64,000 nucleotides of DNA from Podospora pseudocomata (Eukaryota > Ascomycota > Sordariomycetes > Sordariales > Podosporaceae). Below the pieces are notes generated by a model. The model saw nothing but the letters and a program-made list of their open reading frames with translations. It was not told where the DNA came from and did no database searches. A program made the translations under genes and the position numbers. The stretch covers positions 2,914,001-2,978,000 of the forward strand of contig NC_085890.1 of the NCBI RefSeq assembly GCF_035222375.1. The letters run 5' to 3'. The first letter of the stretch is position 1. Each line of letters starts with the position of its first letter. Below, in pieces: positions 44,489 to 54,673 of this stretch.

Positions 44489-47400
44489 ATGGAGCCTCTC
44501 GAGATCGTTGGGGCGGTGGCGGCCGTCGGCCAGCTCTTGGAGCTATGCATCAAGGCCGGAAAAACTTCGACCCAGCTCGTACAGTCATTCATCAACGCCC
44601 CAACCGAGCTCAGAAACTTGAGCGCGAAGCTTGCCTCGTTACAGATGATCATTCAACAGTTTCAGGCTCTCGGCCAGGATTTGTTAATGACGGGCGTGGA
44701 AGATATTCTTCCAGCTACCCACAAGGACATGCTCCTTAGCTCCCTCCTGGCAAGTGAGAGGGCATTGAAGAACCTCACGACACTTCACAACACTGCTGGG
44801 CAATCCTCGACACCAAAACCTGGCTGCAACTTCAGTCGGAGGCTGCTGTGGTCGCTAATCGATAAGAAAAGGTCAACGGTGGTTATCGAGGAGCTAAGGA
44901 AGGCAGAGATGGTCTTGGATACAGTCATACTAATTCTTAATACGTAAGTCGATCCCTCTTGACTTCCTGACCATTGTCTTACGTAGATATCGTATCACAG
45001 CCGGCTCAACTCCCATATCTGGACATCGTTCTCCGCGATGCAACTCGCGCAGCAGGCATTCCGAGCAGACTTTTTGCAGTCAGCTCGTGACGTCAAAACC
45101 ATCGTCGAGGCTCAACACTACACGATATCTGAATTCAAAGCAAATGCCGACCATACGCTGTTGTCCATATTGCAGTCACAGACTGAAAATGATACCAAGG
45201 TTCAGGTAACGCTACTTTTTATTAAAAGTCAGTTGATCACTATTCACAAAGGCTTACATACAAGCTTTAGGGCCTGGTCAGCTCCCACGAGCAATTGAGC
45301 GGCGACTTATCAAAACTGCGAGAGAATATTGCAAACCAAGAACCAGCGTCGGCGCAGGCCATGCCCCGCCCAATATCAGATATTCCCCAGCAGCGAGCTG
45401 ATAGCGCAATACGGAAAACGCGGGACATTTCATCTCTCCCTCGACAACATGCTCCACAGCCAGCAACAGAGAGGGTTTTTTCGAAGGTTGAACAGTTGAT
45501 GACCGAGAACGACTGGAAGAAGCATTTTGCCCGACACCATTGGTCCACTGGACCGGATGATCAGTTGTTTGGGATTACCGTCACAAAACCTTGCGTTGGT
45601 GGGATGGTCGTCGCACTTCTATCAAAGAAAAATGAGCGGAGGGCCCACGCAAAATTCAGGGCCAGACTCAAGATACTTGGTCAACGGATATTTCAGTTCG
45701 AGATAAAGGCAAGGCAGTTTGCCAGGACTTGGATGAGTTTGCCCGGCATGAACTGTGCTATCACAATCATCAACATTCGACCAACCAGTGCTCCTATATT
45801 CCAGGCCTGCTATGAATGGGACATGGTTACAGTCAAGCACTTGCTGGAAAGCGGAGAAACCAGCGTTAATGATGTCGATCATGAAACCCGGAGAGGTTTA
45901 CTCGAGGTCCGTTTACAAGACACAGTCCGGGGGGGCAGTACTTCCACAAAAGTGATTCTGAGTCACTCTGCTGATGTTGAACTGTAGCATCTTTTTAGGA
46001 CCACTGAAAGTGATCAAGACAAGTCACTTCATTCCCCTTTTACCAAGTTCCGAGGTGGTGCATTGCTTCGGTATCTTCTTGACAGAGGCTGCGATCCTAA
46101 TGTCTTCAATGGCAGTACGGGCTTGTAAGTAAAGTCGACCATTCCATAACCGATTCCGTCGTTGGGTGTATTCTAGCAGGCCTCGCTGACAGTTTAAAGA
46201 CCGGCAGTTCTGTTTGCCTTTGGGCTCGGGTTCTCGCGTTCGGTCTCGTCATTGCTTTTTCATGGTGCAGATTTAGAGTCTTTCCAATCCAGACCCGCCG
46301 ATTTGATAGACGCTGTGGCGCATCGAAGGTACAAATGGCAACTCAAGCTACTGCACTCCGTGGGCTTCTCAGATTGGAACCCTACACGCCAATCATCGAT
46401 GTCGTTACTACATGCCGCTGCTTACTACAACGATATTCCAATGCTTCTTTTTGGCATGGGGGCCATTGGAATAGATCCGAATACTGGAGATAACTACATG
46501 ACGCCGCTTCATGAGGCTAGTATGGGCAACAGCGTTCTAGCCGGCTCAATACTGCGCGAAGCGTGTGCAGATATCAACTCTGGGCATGGCGTTTGGGGTG
46601 GCACACCTTTACAACGCTGTATGGAATTCAAAGCTTACGAAATGGGCCACTGGCTTCTCCAGTGTGGCGCAAATACCAACATATCTGACTCTTTGTTAAA
46701 CGATGTATGGACTGGGTTTTGGGAAAGGATGATGACAAGGGTAGTAGGTCGGAACCATGACGTTTGCTTTGACTTTCTTAGAGAAGAGGCGATGCTCACC
46801 CACCTTCTTCTCCATGACTCAGACCCGCACCAGCTATTTAGGACTGTTTGGATTCAGCATTTCGATCATGGCATTGGATTCTTTAAAGCATGGTATGATT
46901 ACTGTGGGCATATCCAGACCCCTGAGGTAGCAAGAGCCTGCAGCTACAGGATTCGAGGCCTCTTATTCTACCCTTCGGGATCAGACGAGAACGGTAGGGC
47001 CCTGTGCGGCTTTCCGAAGGAAGTCATTATACAATACGAAGATGCAGAGCACACGAGAAGACCTGCAAGAACTAGTTTGTGGTGTAGCAGGGGACACATT
47101 TACCTAGCTGAAAGAGACACGCCAAATGATGTTGGTTCTGATAGGGACAGCGATTCAGATGATTCACTGGAATCTTCTGATGACGATACGGATTCAGGCA
47201 GCGAAGATGGTGACTGTGATTGTCGAAAACAGCACCGGAGTTACAATGACAGGGACAGCGGTTCAAGTCTCTGTAACTGTGATGTTGACGGGGGAGACAA
47301 CCAGAATGTCCGACCAGGGATCACACTCTTTTACGATACGATATTCACACCGGAAGGTCAACTACGCATGTCTCGATTCCCGTTCGTTTGCCTGCTCACG

Positions 47401-47667
47401 AACGCCTTGTGTATGGCCGGCTACCGAGCGGAAATGGATGAGGACGGGGATATCTGGTACGAAGATGAAGATGGCGATAGCTATCACGATGCTCGGGAGT
47501 TTCAACCGCACGAAGATGAGGATGACGGGCTTGCTCGTAACTGCCCGATGTGTCAAAACCCAGAGAAGTACGGCTTGGGGCACATTTTCGAGGAAGCGGA
47601 GAGAGGGAGGAATCTTCTTTTGGAGTATAGGGCGAGAGCGAAGACGCAGAAAAGGACGTACTTCTGA
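44489..47667 (+). pseudogene. Helo-like N-terminal domain/ankyrin-repeat protein with one in-frame TAG
   Basis: Exons 44489..44943, 45001..45205, 45271..46124 and 46200..47667 sum to 994 codons in one continuous frame, interrupted only by TAG at 45985..45987. The N terminus (MEPLEIVGAVAAVGQLLELC, then helices) resembles the fungal helo-like/SesA-type signalling domain placed before NLR or ankyrin parts. Middle: coiled-coil-like, then ankyrin repeats (FQACYEWDMVTVKHLLESG; LLRYLLDRGCDPNVFNG; LLFHGADLESF; TPLHEASMGN). The C-terminal third has an unusually acidic Asp/Ser run (about 47120-47240) and a late CPMCQNPEKYGLGH zinc-ribbon-like pair. I looked for an intron that would remove the TAG; donors nearby are in the wrong phase. 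CAG to TAG would explain it. Likely role: nonself or stress signalling (inference). Confidence 0.75.
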
Positions 47668-47831
47668 CGGAGGATCAGCTCGAGGATGGTGTTTTTACAT
47701 GGTGCAAGGGGTCAAACAGTTGCATAGCGGGGCTTCTTCTCTATCACTTTTATAGCACCGATTTCACTTCCAGCCCGCCCCCATGGAAAAAACGCCATGT
47801 TTCCCGAGACACCACACCATCTGGCAGTCAC

Positions 47832-48747
47832 TCACAGCCCAAAGAACTTCATATCCTCCTCCCCATGCACCGGCACCCCATGCCCAACCCCCTCCGCCCA
47901 AATACCCGTCAACTTCTCCCCAAACACCTGCGTGGTATACCTTCTCTCAGGCACATCCCTCTTCTCCTCCAGGGGCGTCCCAGGGTACCCAAACACGGTC
48001 GTCCACTGCGCAATGGAGTAGTTGTAATTCGCCGGCGCAATAACATCATCCGCACTCCCATGGTAAACCTGCATCCTTGGCCTCGTCCCGTTATAACCCG
48101 GATAAGCATCCAACACCCACCTCGCCCACTCTTCAGGTGTCAAGTTCATCCTCCCCCCTGAGCAGTTCCCGTTCCAGCCGGCAACGGAGTCAGTGAAGAA
48201 GCAGCCGGCTGCTACACCGGAGTAGTTAATAACCGCGCTGAACAAATCAGGATACGCAGCAGCGAGGATACTCTGGTCATGATTAGCACCACATTCACAG
48301 CTCAGCTCAGGTATAGGGGTAACCTACAGCCATCATCCCCCCCGATGACTCCCCAATAACAAACACCCGTCCCCTATCCCCGTTATACCTCTCCACCGCC
48401 CACCTCGCCATATTGGCAATTGCATGACTATCACTCCCGCCATCCCTCTTCAGCGTAGCCCTAGAGCTCACATCCCAGCAGCCGCCCTCGTTTGGTGATT
48501 CAGGGTAGACAACCACGAACTTTTTCTCGTCGGCGAGGCGTTTGTAGGGGCTGCCGTTGTAGTAGCCTTGGGCGGTGCCGGTGCAGTAGTGCACGCCGAG
48601 GAGAATAGCTGGGTTAGGGGGGAGGTTTGGGGGGGCGTAAACAAACATTTTGGCGCGGCTGGGGATAGGGGGGCCGAAGGTGGGGACCGGTTGGAGTTGG
48701 GCGGCGCTGAGGGGGAGGAGGGAGAGGAGGACGTGGGGGGGTCTCAT
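47832..48747 (-). CDS. Secreted CE1-family esterase (acetylxylan/feruloyl esterase type)
   Basis: Two exons, 48747..48328 and 48272..47832, with a 55-bp intron, give 286 residues. A signal peptide (PPHVLLSLLPLSAAQLQ) is followed by the alpha/beta-hydrolase of the PHB-depolymerase/CE1 group: MFVYAPPNLPPNPAILLGVH, the nucleophile elbow GESSGGMM, the acid in VYHGSADDVIAP and the histidine in GVGHGVPVHGEED. The intron sits right after GGMMA, and the joined sequence continues SILAAAYPDLFSAVINYSGV as in family members. It probably removes acetyl or feruloyl groups from xylan outside the cell. No carbohydrate-binding module. Intact. Confidence 0.9.
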
Positions 48748-49021
48748 TTTGGGTGGATAGGGGTGAGGGTTTGGGAGGTGGGTGGTGAGGTTTGAGGTTG
48801 GGAGGGCTGTAAACGCTACCGATGAAGTGCTGTGAAAAACTCGAGAGGTACTATTCGCATGTCAGATGTGGTGTCAAGTTCGAGGCGACCGTAACCTTTA
48901 TTAATCTCACGAATTCCCATTGATGCAAAAAAGAATCCGTCTAGCTCCATCCCCTTCATTCTTGGCGATTGGCGCGCTTGGAAAAACAAGGTATTTACCC
49001 AACAAGCGCGCGTACTACCAG

Positions 49022-52000
49022 TTACCCGGTCACGGAAGAACCTCCGCCAATGCTACGTCCATTGTTGATCGACAACTCCGTCCCCCCTCCCCGCCCCATC
49101 TTTGCCGTCACAACTAGAACCTTTGCAGTGTCCTCCCCAGGATCCAGCTCGATCAAAAACTGGCTGTGCGTGATCACGATGATCCAACCCACCATCTGAG
49201 TCTGCGACATGACGCCGCACCACCTGACGACCGCCGCCTGGCCTGCCTTGTCTAGGTTGTCAAAGACCTCGTCAACAAGCAGATAGTGTGCCCGATGCGC
49301 ACTTCTAGCCCTGGCCAACTGCAACAATGCAAAGAAGAGTGCCAGATCGACGCGTTTACGCTCACCACTGGAGCGCTTGGCGTAGGCGAGTGAGGATGGG
49401 AGGGCGAGTTTTTGGTCAAGAATGGACCCCGGGGAGGATGTGCTGTCGCCCGACTCAGCAGAGTCAAATAACGAGCCGAGCATACCTGTTGCCAGGTGCG
49501 CGTGGCGTGTGTCATCGTACAGCACGGTAAGGACCTGCGCGAGCAGAGTGTTGAGCTCCGAGAGCAGCGCGATGAGGATATGCTCCCGAAAATTGGCCCT
49601 GATTTTCGCTGTGGGTTTTGATGAGGAGGGGGACGATGAGAGCCGGGCTGTACGCTTGGTCAAGGCGGCAGACCAAAAGGCAAATAGCTCGCGCTTGGTG
49701 GCAAGCTCCTGGAGCTTGTTTGTCAGGGCCTCATGCTCCGAGCGTAAGGAATCTAAGGATGAGGCCTCTGCTTCGGTCAGACGCTTGTAGGTAGAAGCAT
49801 CACGCTGGTGTATCGTCAGCTGTTGTCTCAAGGCATCGCACGCCTCCTGGGCTTGAACGACACCCGTCAGCAGTTCGCCCATCTTCCTGGCATGGTTGGC
49901 AGCGATATTTTTCTCATGCTTCAAACTGCGTAACCGCAAGCTTTTCTCATTGATAGCTTGAAGAAGACTTTTGAGAGCTGGCTCTTGATCATGGTTCTGT
50001 GTAGTTGTTTTCTCAGCGTCGTGGATTGGTGCACTCTGCGCGTCTTGATTGAGTGAACCTCTTGGAGCGATATTGTGATGAGTTGGCCTTCGGAGTAAGC
50101 TCATGACTGTAACGATAGCTGCGGATAGCCAAGAGACAACAGAAGTCCTCATTCCATGAAAAGGCTTGGGTAGGCCACTGGGCTGGGCCGCAGCGAGGGC
50201 TTTCAGTTTCTCATTAAGCATTTCCAGCCACAAGGCGAGCCATTCCATTCGACGGGGATGTACGCATTCTTGAGCATCTTTTGCTTCCTGGCTTTGCTTG
50301 TATTTCAAGACCCTTTCATGTTGCACCTGGACCTCATCCTTCATCCTGGCATAAGACTCGTTTAGCTGCTGCAAAGCCTCCTCTTCCATGCGAATTTGGG
50401 TCTGCAATCCAGACATATGAGCATGAAAGCCCACATTGAGCTCTAGGGCCAAATCCCTTTTGTCTGACCCCAAAATTTGGCGGCTGGAATCTGCAATACT
50501 TTGTGAGGTTTCATATCTGAATCGGGTTTGGTGTTCCTTCAAAAGTCGTTCCTTGGCTGCATGGTCTTGTATGGCCCTCTCCAAAGCTGAATCTTCCTTT
50601 CTTGCCTCCGCTTCAAGTCGTGTATGTGTGTGAGTGAGGTCTTGAAGCCGTCTTTCGGTGTACTCCACCGTCCGAGCCACACCTTCGAGCCCTTTCTCGG
50701 CCTCCTTGATGTCGGTACCGATATCTCGCAGCAGCAGCTTCAGCACCTCCTCACACTGATCCAAAGTAGACAGCCCAAGTGCCGTCTCTATCACGTTCCG
50801 CCGCTGCGTTGGCGTGGAGGACAAGAAGCTCGCTGCGCTCTCTTCGCTCAGCACAACAGTTCTGATGTATGTTTCGTAGTTAGTTCCGAGCAGTTCGTTG
50901 ATTGCCGATTGTGTCGTGCGCATATCTGGGTGCTCAAGCTGCGGAAGGGGTTTTCCATGTGAGGAGACGACAACACGGTTGCCCTGGACTTTGTGTTTGC
51001 GATACCGAGTGATGGCATATCCGTTGTTAAACTCCAGCTTGACACAGCAGTCTTTACCGACGTTATCATTGACGACATCGTTGACCCCGAGCCCGCCACG
51101 AATACATCGACCAAATTGACACCAAACCATAGCTTCCATTATTGTACTCTTCCCTGAACCATTATCGCCGATCAGAAAGGTCAATCCCGGTGTGAGATCT
51201 TGTTGGAAGTCGATATGAATTGTGTTCTTTACGCCAAGAAAGTTTGTAATCGTGAGGCTGCGAGGTTCCGCAACAAAGACGCTGGCAGATCGTACTGCTG
51301 GGTTGGGGGGCGTAATATTTGAGGAGATAGCTTGACACGACTTTGCTAGGAACTCTTTATAATCAAGCTTGGCCTCGCCATACTGTTCAGCCATCTCATA
51401 AGAGGTTTGAATCATTTGTTGGCCAACCTGGACCAAATCGTCTTGCCGCATGAGAAGCGGTTCCCCTAAATCCACAGACTTGACATACTCATGAACTTCG
51501 GCTATGAGGTCAAGAGCAATCTTTCTGGACTCAGGCTCAGTTTGAGGGATAGACTCTGAAACTCTCCCGGTGGTTGAAGCTTCATGAGCCTCATCCTGAG
51601 TGGGCTGTTCTAAAGGTTGTGCAGTAACATCGCTCGCCGGGACTGATGACCCCAGACCACCAGACGCCAGGCCGCTTGTGCGCAAGCTAAAGTGTGTAGG
51701 TATCCAATTTCGTACGCCACGCACCCCTAGCGAGAGAAGCTTATCTCGAGCGGTGGCGTACTTGGAAGGGGTGAGCTTGCCGAGGATCATGACATGCCTG
51801 TCCTTTACGGAACGTTCATCCACCTGGTCGTTGAGAATCTCCTCGAGGGCAACTGCTGTATAGCCTACGGCATGCGGGTTGGTGAGAAGTTTGTGCTCGA
51901 GCGTCTCCGGATCAAGCAGAACAACGCCTCGCTCTTGATCGTAAAGGTCGGCCCAGTTCAGCTGCAAGGGCGAGCCGAGATATGTAATGCTCCCCCGAAG

Positions 52001-52681
52001 ATCTGTCTTGTCACCGCTAGTGGATTTCTGCTGGGTAATGGTCTGGTGGCTATGAAAGTGGCCCGTGAATGTTCGAGCCAGAGAGGCAAACTGATCAGGG
52101 CCAGTAAGGCCGCGGTAGGTGATCGAATTCGTCGCACGGGCGTCTTGCTGGTCGGCATTGACCACATACCGCTGAGTGATGGCTTTGTTGACTGCCAGAT
52201 GGGCAAAGGCAACTGTTTCTTTCGCATCCTTGGGGCTCAGGGCAGCGACAGCATTTGTCAGTTCGCTCTGCTCCTCGCGAAACGGCAACAACAACACGTG
52301 TCGACCGTCCCATTTCTGACGGGTAATGGCGCTATGTACCGATAGGTACGGCGCCAGGCGTGTGATGTTGAGGGCATCAAGGGCTGTGGTCTCGTAATCG
52401 CGTCGATAGGCCAGATCGTGGTTGCCAAGCACGATGTGTACTCGTGGCACGACGTCGCTAAGATGGCTGATGAAACGGTAACAGGCAGAAAGCACATGTG
52501 TGGGCTGCATCGTCCGGCTGGTCAAGAGGTCACCGCATATCACCACCCGCGAGACATGATTTCGCTCTGCCTCCGCAACGATCCATCGCCCCGTTTGCCG
52601 TACTCTATCCAGGTCTTGATGCTTGAAGTGGAGGTCGCTGAGTAAAAGCCATCGCCGCGTGCGAACCGAGGTTATACGCAT
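49022..52681 (-). CDS. SbcD-SbcC (Mre11-Rad50-like) fusion protein, single exon
   Basis: An uninterrupted 1219-residue ORF. Residues 10-260 are an SbcD/Mre11 metallophosphoesterase with all metal-binding motifs: SDLHF (D16, H18), CGDLL (D51), LGNHD (N87, H88), FAHLAVN (H161), GHFHSH (H208, H210), then YLGSPLQLNW. A linker to about 470 follows. Residues 470-1219 are SbcC/Rad50-like: Walker A GDNGSGKST (505-513), coiled coils about 655-830 and 900-1020, signature RSSGERKR (about 1103), Walker B YLLVDEVFDNLD (about 1133-1144) and an H-loop VITHSQF. No CxxC zinc hook lies between the coils; a hydrophobic stretch, TSVVSWLSAAIVTVMSLL (847-864), sits there instead. Expected activity is ATP-driven DNA end or hairpin processing. 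The ordinary nuclear Mre11 and Rad50 are separate proteins, so this is an additional enzyme. An upstream exon (52874..52814) could add a basic N terminus. Confidence 0.9.
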   Translation of the reverse strand: MRITSVRTRRWLLLSDLHFKHQDLDRVRQTGRWIVAEAERNHVSRVVICGDLLTSRTMQPTHVLSACYRFISHLSDVVPRVHIVLGNHDLAYRRDYETTALDALNITRLAPYLSVHSAITRQKWDGRHVLLLPFREEQSELTNAVAALSPKDAKETVAFAHLAVNKAITQRYVVNADQQDARATNSITYRGLTGPDQFASLARTFTGHFHSHQTITQQKSTSGDKTDLRGSITYLGSPLQLNWADLYDQERGVVLLDPETLEHKLLTNPHAVGYTAVALEEILNDQVDERSVKDRHVMILGKLTPSKYATARDKLLSLGVRGVRNWIPTHFSLRTSGLASGGLGSSVPASDVTAQPLEQPTQDEAHEASTTGRVSESIPQTEPESRKIALDLIAEVHEYVKSVDLGEPLLMRQDDLVQVGQQMIQTSYEMAEQYGEAKLDYKEFLAKSCQAISSNITPPNPAVRSASVFVAEPRSLTITNFLGVKNTIHIDFQQDLTPGLTFLIGDNGSGKSTIMEAMVWCQFGRCIRGGLGVNDVVNDNVGKDCCVKLEFNNGYAITRYRKHKVQGNRVVVSSHGKPLPQLEHPDMRTTQSAINELLGTNYETYIRTVVLSEESAASFLSSTPTQRRNVIETALGLSTLDQCEEVLKLLLRDIGTDIKEAEKGLEGVARTVEYTERRLQDLTHTHTRLEAEARKEDSALERAIQDHAAKERLLKEHQTRFRYETSQSIADSSRQILGSDKRDLALELNVGFHAHMSGLQTQIRMEEEALQQLNESYARMKDEVQVQHERVLKYKQSQEAKDAQECVHPRRMEWLALWLEMLNEKLKALAAAQPSGLPKPFHGMRTSVVSWLSAAIVTVMSLLRRPTHHNIAPRGSLNQDAQSAPIHDAEKTTTQNHDQEPALKSLLQAINEKSLRLRSLKHEKNIAANHARKMGELLTGVVQAQEACDALRQQLTIHQRDASTYKRLTEAEASSLDSLRSEHEALTNKLQELATKRELFAFWSAALTKRTARLSSSPSSSKPTAKIRANFREHILIALLSELNTLLAQVLTVLYDDTRHAHLATGMLGSLFDSAESGDSTSSPGSILDQKLALPSSLAYAKRSSGERKRVDLALFFALLQLARARSAHRAHYLLVDEVFDNLDKAGQAAVVRWCGVMSQTQMVGWIIVITHSQFLIELDPGEDTAKVLVVTAKMGRGGGTELSINNGRSIGGGSSVTG

Positions 52682-52813
52682 GACTACTGAACATGGAATG
52701 GTTAGAGTCTTTGATGGATGTAATTAACGGGCTATCATGGAGTTCAGCTTGCTGTTCGAGCTCTGTTGATATCTTGGCCGGTTCGTTGTCCGGTGCAAAC
52801 GGAAGATTGGCAC

Positions 52814-52874
52814 CCCGCATTGTGCCCCTGCGTTGTTGGTAGAAAATGGCCCGTTGAAGCCTCAGATGTATCAT
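52814..52874 (-). other. Possible upstream exon of the SbcD-SbcC gene (presequence)
   Basis: An ATG at 52874 opens MIHLRLQRAIFYQQRRGTMR, an Arg-rich, acid-free stretch like a mitochondrial presequence. A donor-like GTGCCA at 52813 and an acceptor TTCAG at 52687, with a CTAAC branch site between, would join it in phase (127-bp intron) to the ATG at 52681. The donor is weak, so this is only a proposal. Confidence 0.35.
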
Positions 52875-53121
52875 TTACTGGCAGGAATGGAAGAGGTTGA
52901 AACGAAACTCTTAATCTTTACAACACAACGGAAACGAAAATCAGATGGGGAGTTTGTCAGACTTCTGTCGATATAAGGTGGTAGGTACTAAACACGTACC
53001 AAGATATCCCCGCCACAGCAAAAGCCAGCGCTGTGACCCCACCCCCCTGCAGCTCAGCACTGCTCAGCGCCGCCCCTATTCCCCCAAAGGTTCAACTCAC
53101 CATCTGCGCTACCCTACCTAC
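52875..53121. other. Intergenic, 5' flank of the fusion gene
   Basis: Pyrimidine-rich at the right end; no gene seen. Confidence 0.4.
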
Positions 53122-54384
53122 CTATTGAGCCTTCTTTCCCTCCCTTCCCCTCGACACCCTCTCATCCCTCTCCCACATCAAAACCGTCGCCAACGCCACC
53201 GGTCCCCCAGCCAGCAACCATCCCACCATTTTCCCGATCCCAACACAACTACCCTTACCCACAGAAGCCATGTAGTTGTACCCAGCCCAAACCACCATCG
53301 CCAAACTAGGACACCCAATATCATAATGCAAAAAATGCTTCGTCAACCCCGGCAACCAGCTCAAATCAGCCTTATTCTCCCCTCCCAGCGCAGCCACCTT
53401 GGCCAGATCCACCGCAGGCGGGTTCCAAACACCATATGGGACAAACACGTTGCTGAAGGTCGTCTGGGTGATCATGTCTCTCAGCCAAGCCGGTCCGAAC
53501 GGCATTGAAGATGGTGTCAGACACACCAAAAGGATAGGGAGATGGACCACAACCGAAGTGAAGATGACGAAGCGGTAGTGGTTGGCGAGTGACTTCCCTA
53601 CCCCATACTGTGTCGTTGTCGTGTTGTACTTGGGAGGGAAGCAAACAAAGTTCATGCCGCGGTGAATAAGAAATTGCAAAACGGGGAAAACCTGCCACAG
53701 AGCCGTGGTGTCGTAGTGTGATTTTGCTGGGATGATCGATGGCGTAGGCAATGACATGATCACGGTTGGGACGATATATGCCAATGTCATACTCAACGGC
53801 AAGTGTCGAACTTCCCCTTCTGGAACAGAAATATCATCCGTCGCTGGGGACGTGGTAAATAAATGCAAAATCAGATATGACGGAACAGTCAAAGCATAGG
53901 TGAAACTCTGGATGATATTCCCAAAGGTGTTTGTCCTATTCATTTGCCCCCTCAGTATCATTTTCTGTGTCATGAAGAAACTTGGAAAATGGTTGACTCA
54001 CCAGCTTACAACCCTCCCTCTATTCGCCCTCCGATGCGCCTCAACACTCACCAGCGCCCATCCAGAGAAAAACATCCCCATTGTCCAGACATAAGCCAGG
54101 TCAACATCCCAGTTTCTTTCTCCGTTGACCAATCCGCTGAAAAAGCCGATGAGGATGCCCATGCGTGTGTCTAGCGCTTTGTTGCCAGTATAACGCGGGT
54201 CAAAGGATTCCGGTCCACCAGGCACGTAAGGTACACCGTCCAAGTTGCCAGAGGTAGCGGTCAGAATGGAGAAATATCCCGTTTGGAAGCCATTGACCAT
54301 TGTGCCGCAGATGCCCAGGGCCAACAAGGGAAGGATGAGCAAAAGCGGGGGTGTTTTGGAGGGGTTGTGGTTGTTGTTGGCCAT
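53122..54384 (-). CDS. Polytopic membrane protein, unknown (terpene-cluster-like family)
   Basis: Two exons, 54384..54002 and 53950..53122, with a 51-bp GTGAGT..TGAG intron, give 403 residues. About eight to nine hydrophobic helices: LLLILPLLALGICGTMVNG at the N terminus, WTMGMFFSGWALVSVEAHRR, SFTYALTVPSYLILHLF, LPLSMTLAYIVPTVIMSL and others. The motif 'FFSGWALVSVEAHRRANRG' followed by a TM pair is one I associate with uncharacterised fungal integral membrane proteins annotated near indole-diterpene and other terpenoid clusters, but no biosynthetic partner lies nearby. No enzymatic motif can be assigned. Gene intact. Confidence 0.75.
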
Positions 54385-54673
54385 GTTGGGTGCTGATTGA
54401 TTAGTTTGGTCGAAAATAAAAAGTGGTCAAAGAGCGGAATGTAGGAAGCAAAGTGATGAGAGAAGACAAGTTTAAAACAATAAGAAATTGATGAGAAAAT
54501 CGGAGTGTGAATGTGCGGCACAGCACCAAAAGTCGTTCCTGCAGGCCACCCTGGCTACCTCTTGGCAAAGCTCAATTTCGAAGGATTCTTGACAAAACAA
54601 TCCAAGCCGGAGCACTCTTCAATTTTGCCCATAATGAAAAACGTGTGTTCAAGATCCACTGCTCATCTTGCCT

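Noticed and set aside
45890-46008. An intron removing the TAG at 45985 (acceptor TTTTTAG near 46000)
   Set aside because: The acceptor and branch site look good, but every GT nearby would join in the wrong phase and open onto a stop or alter the ankyrin frame.
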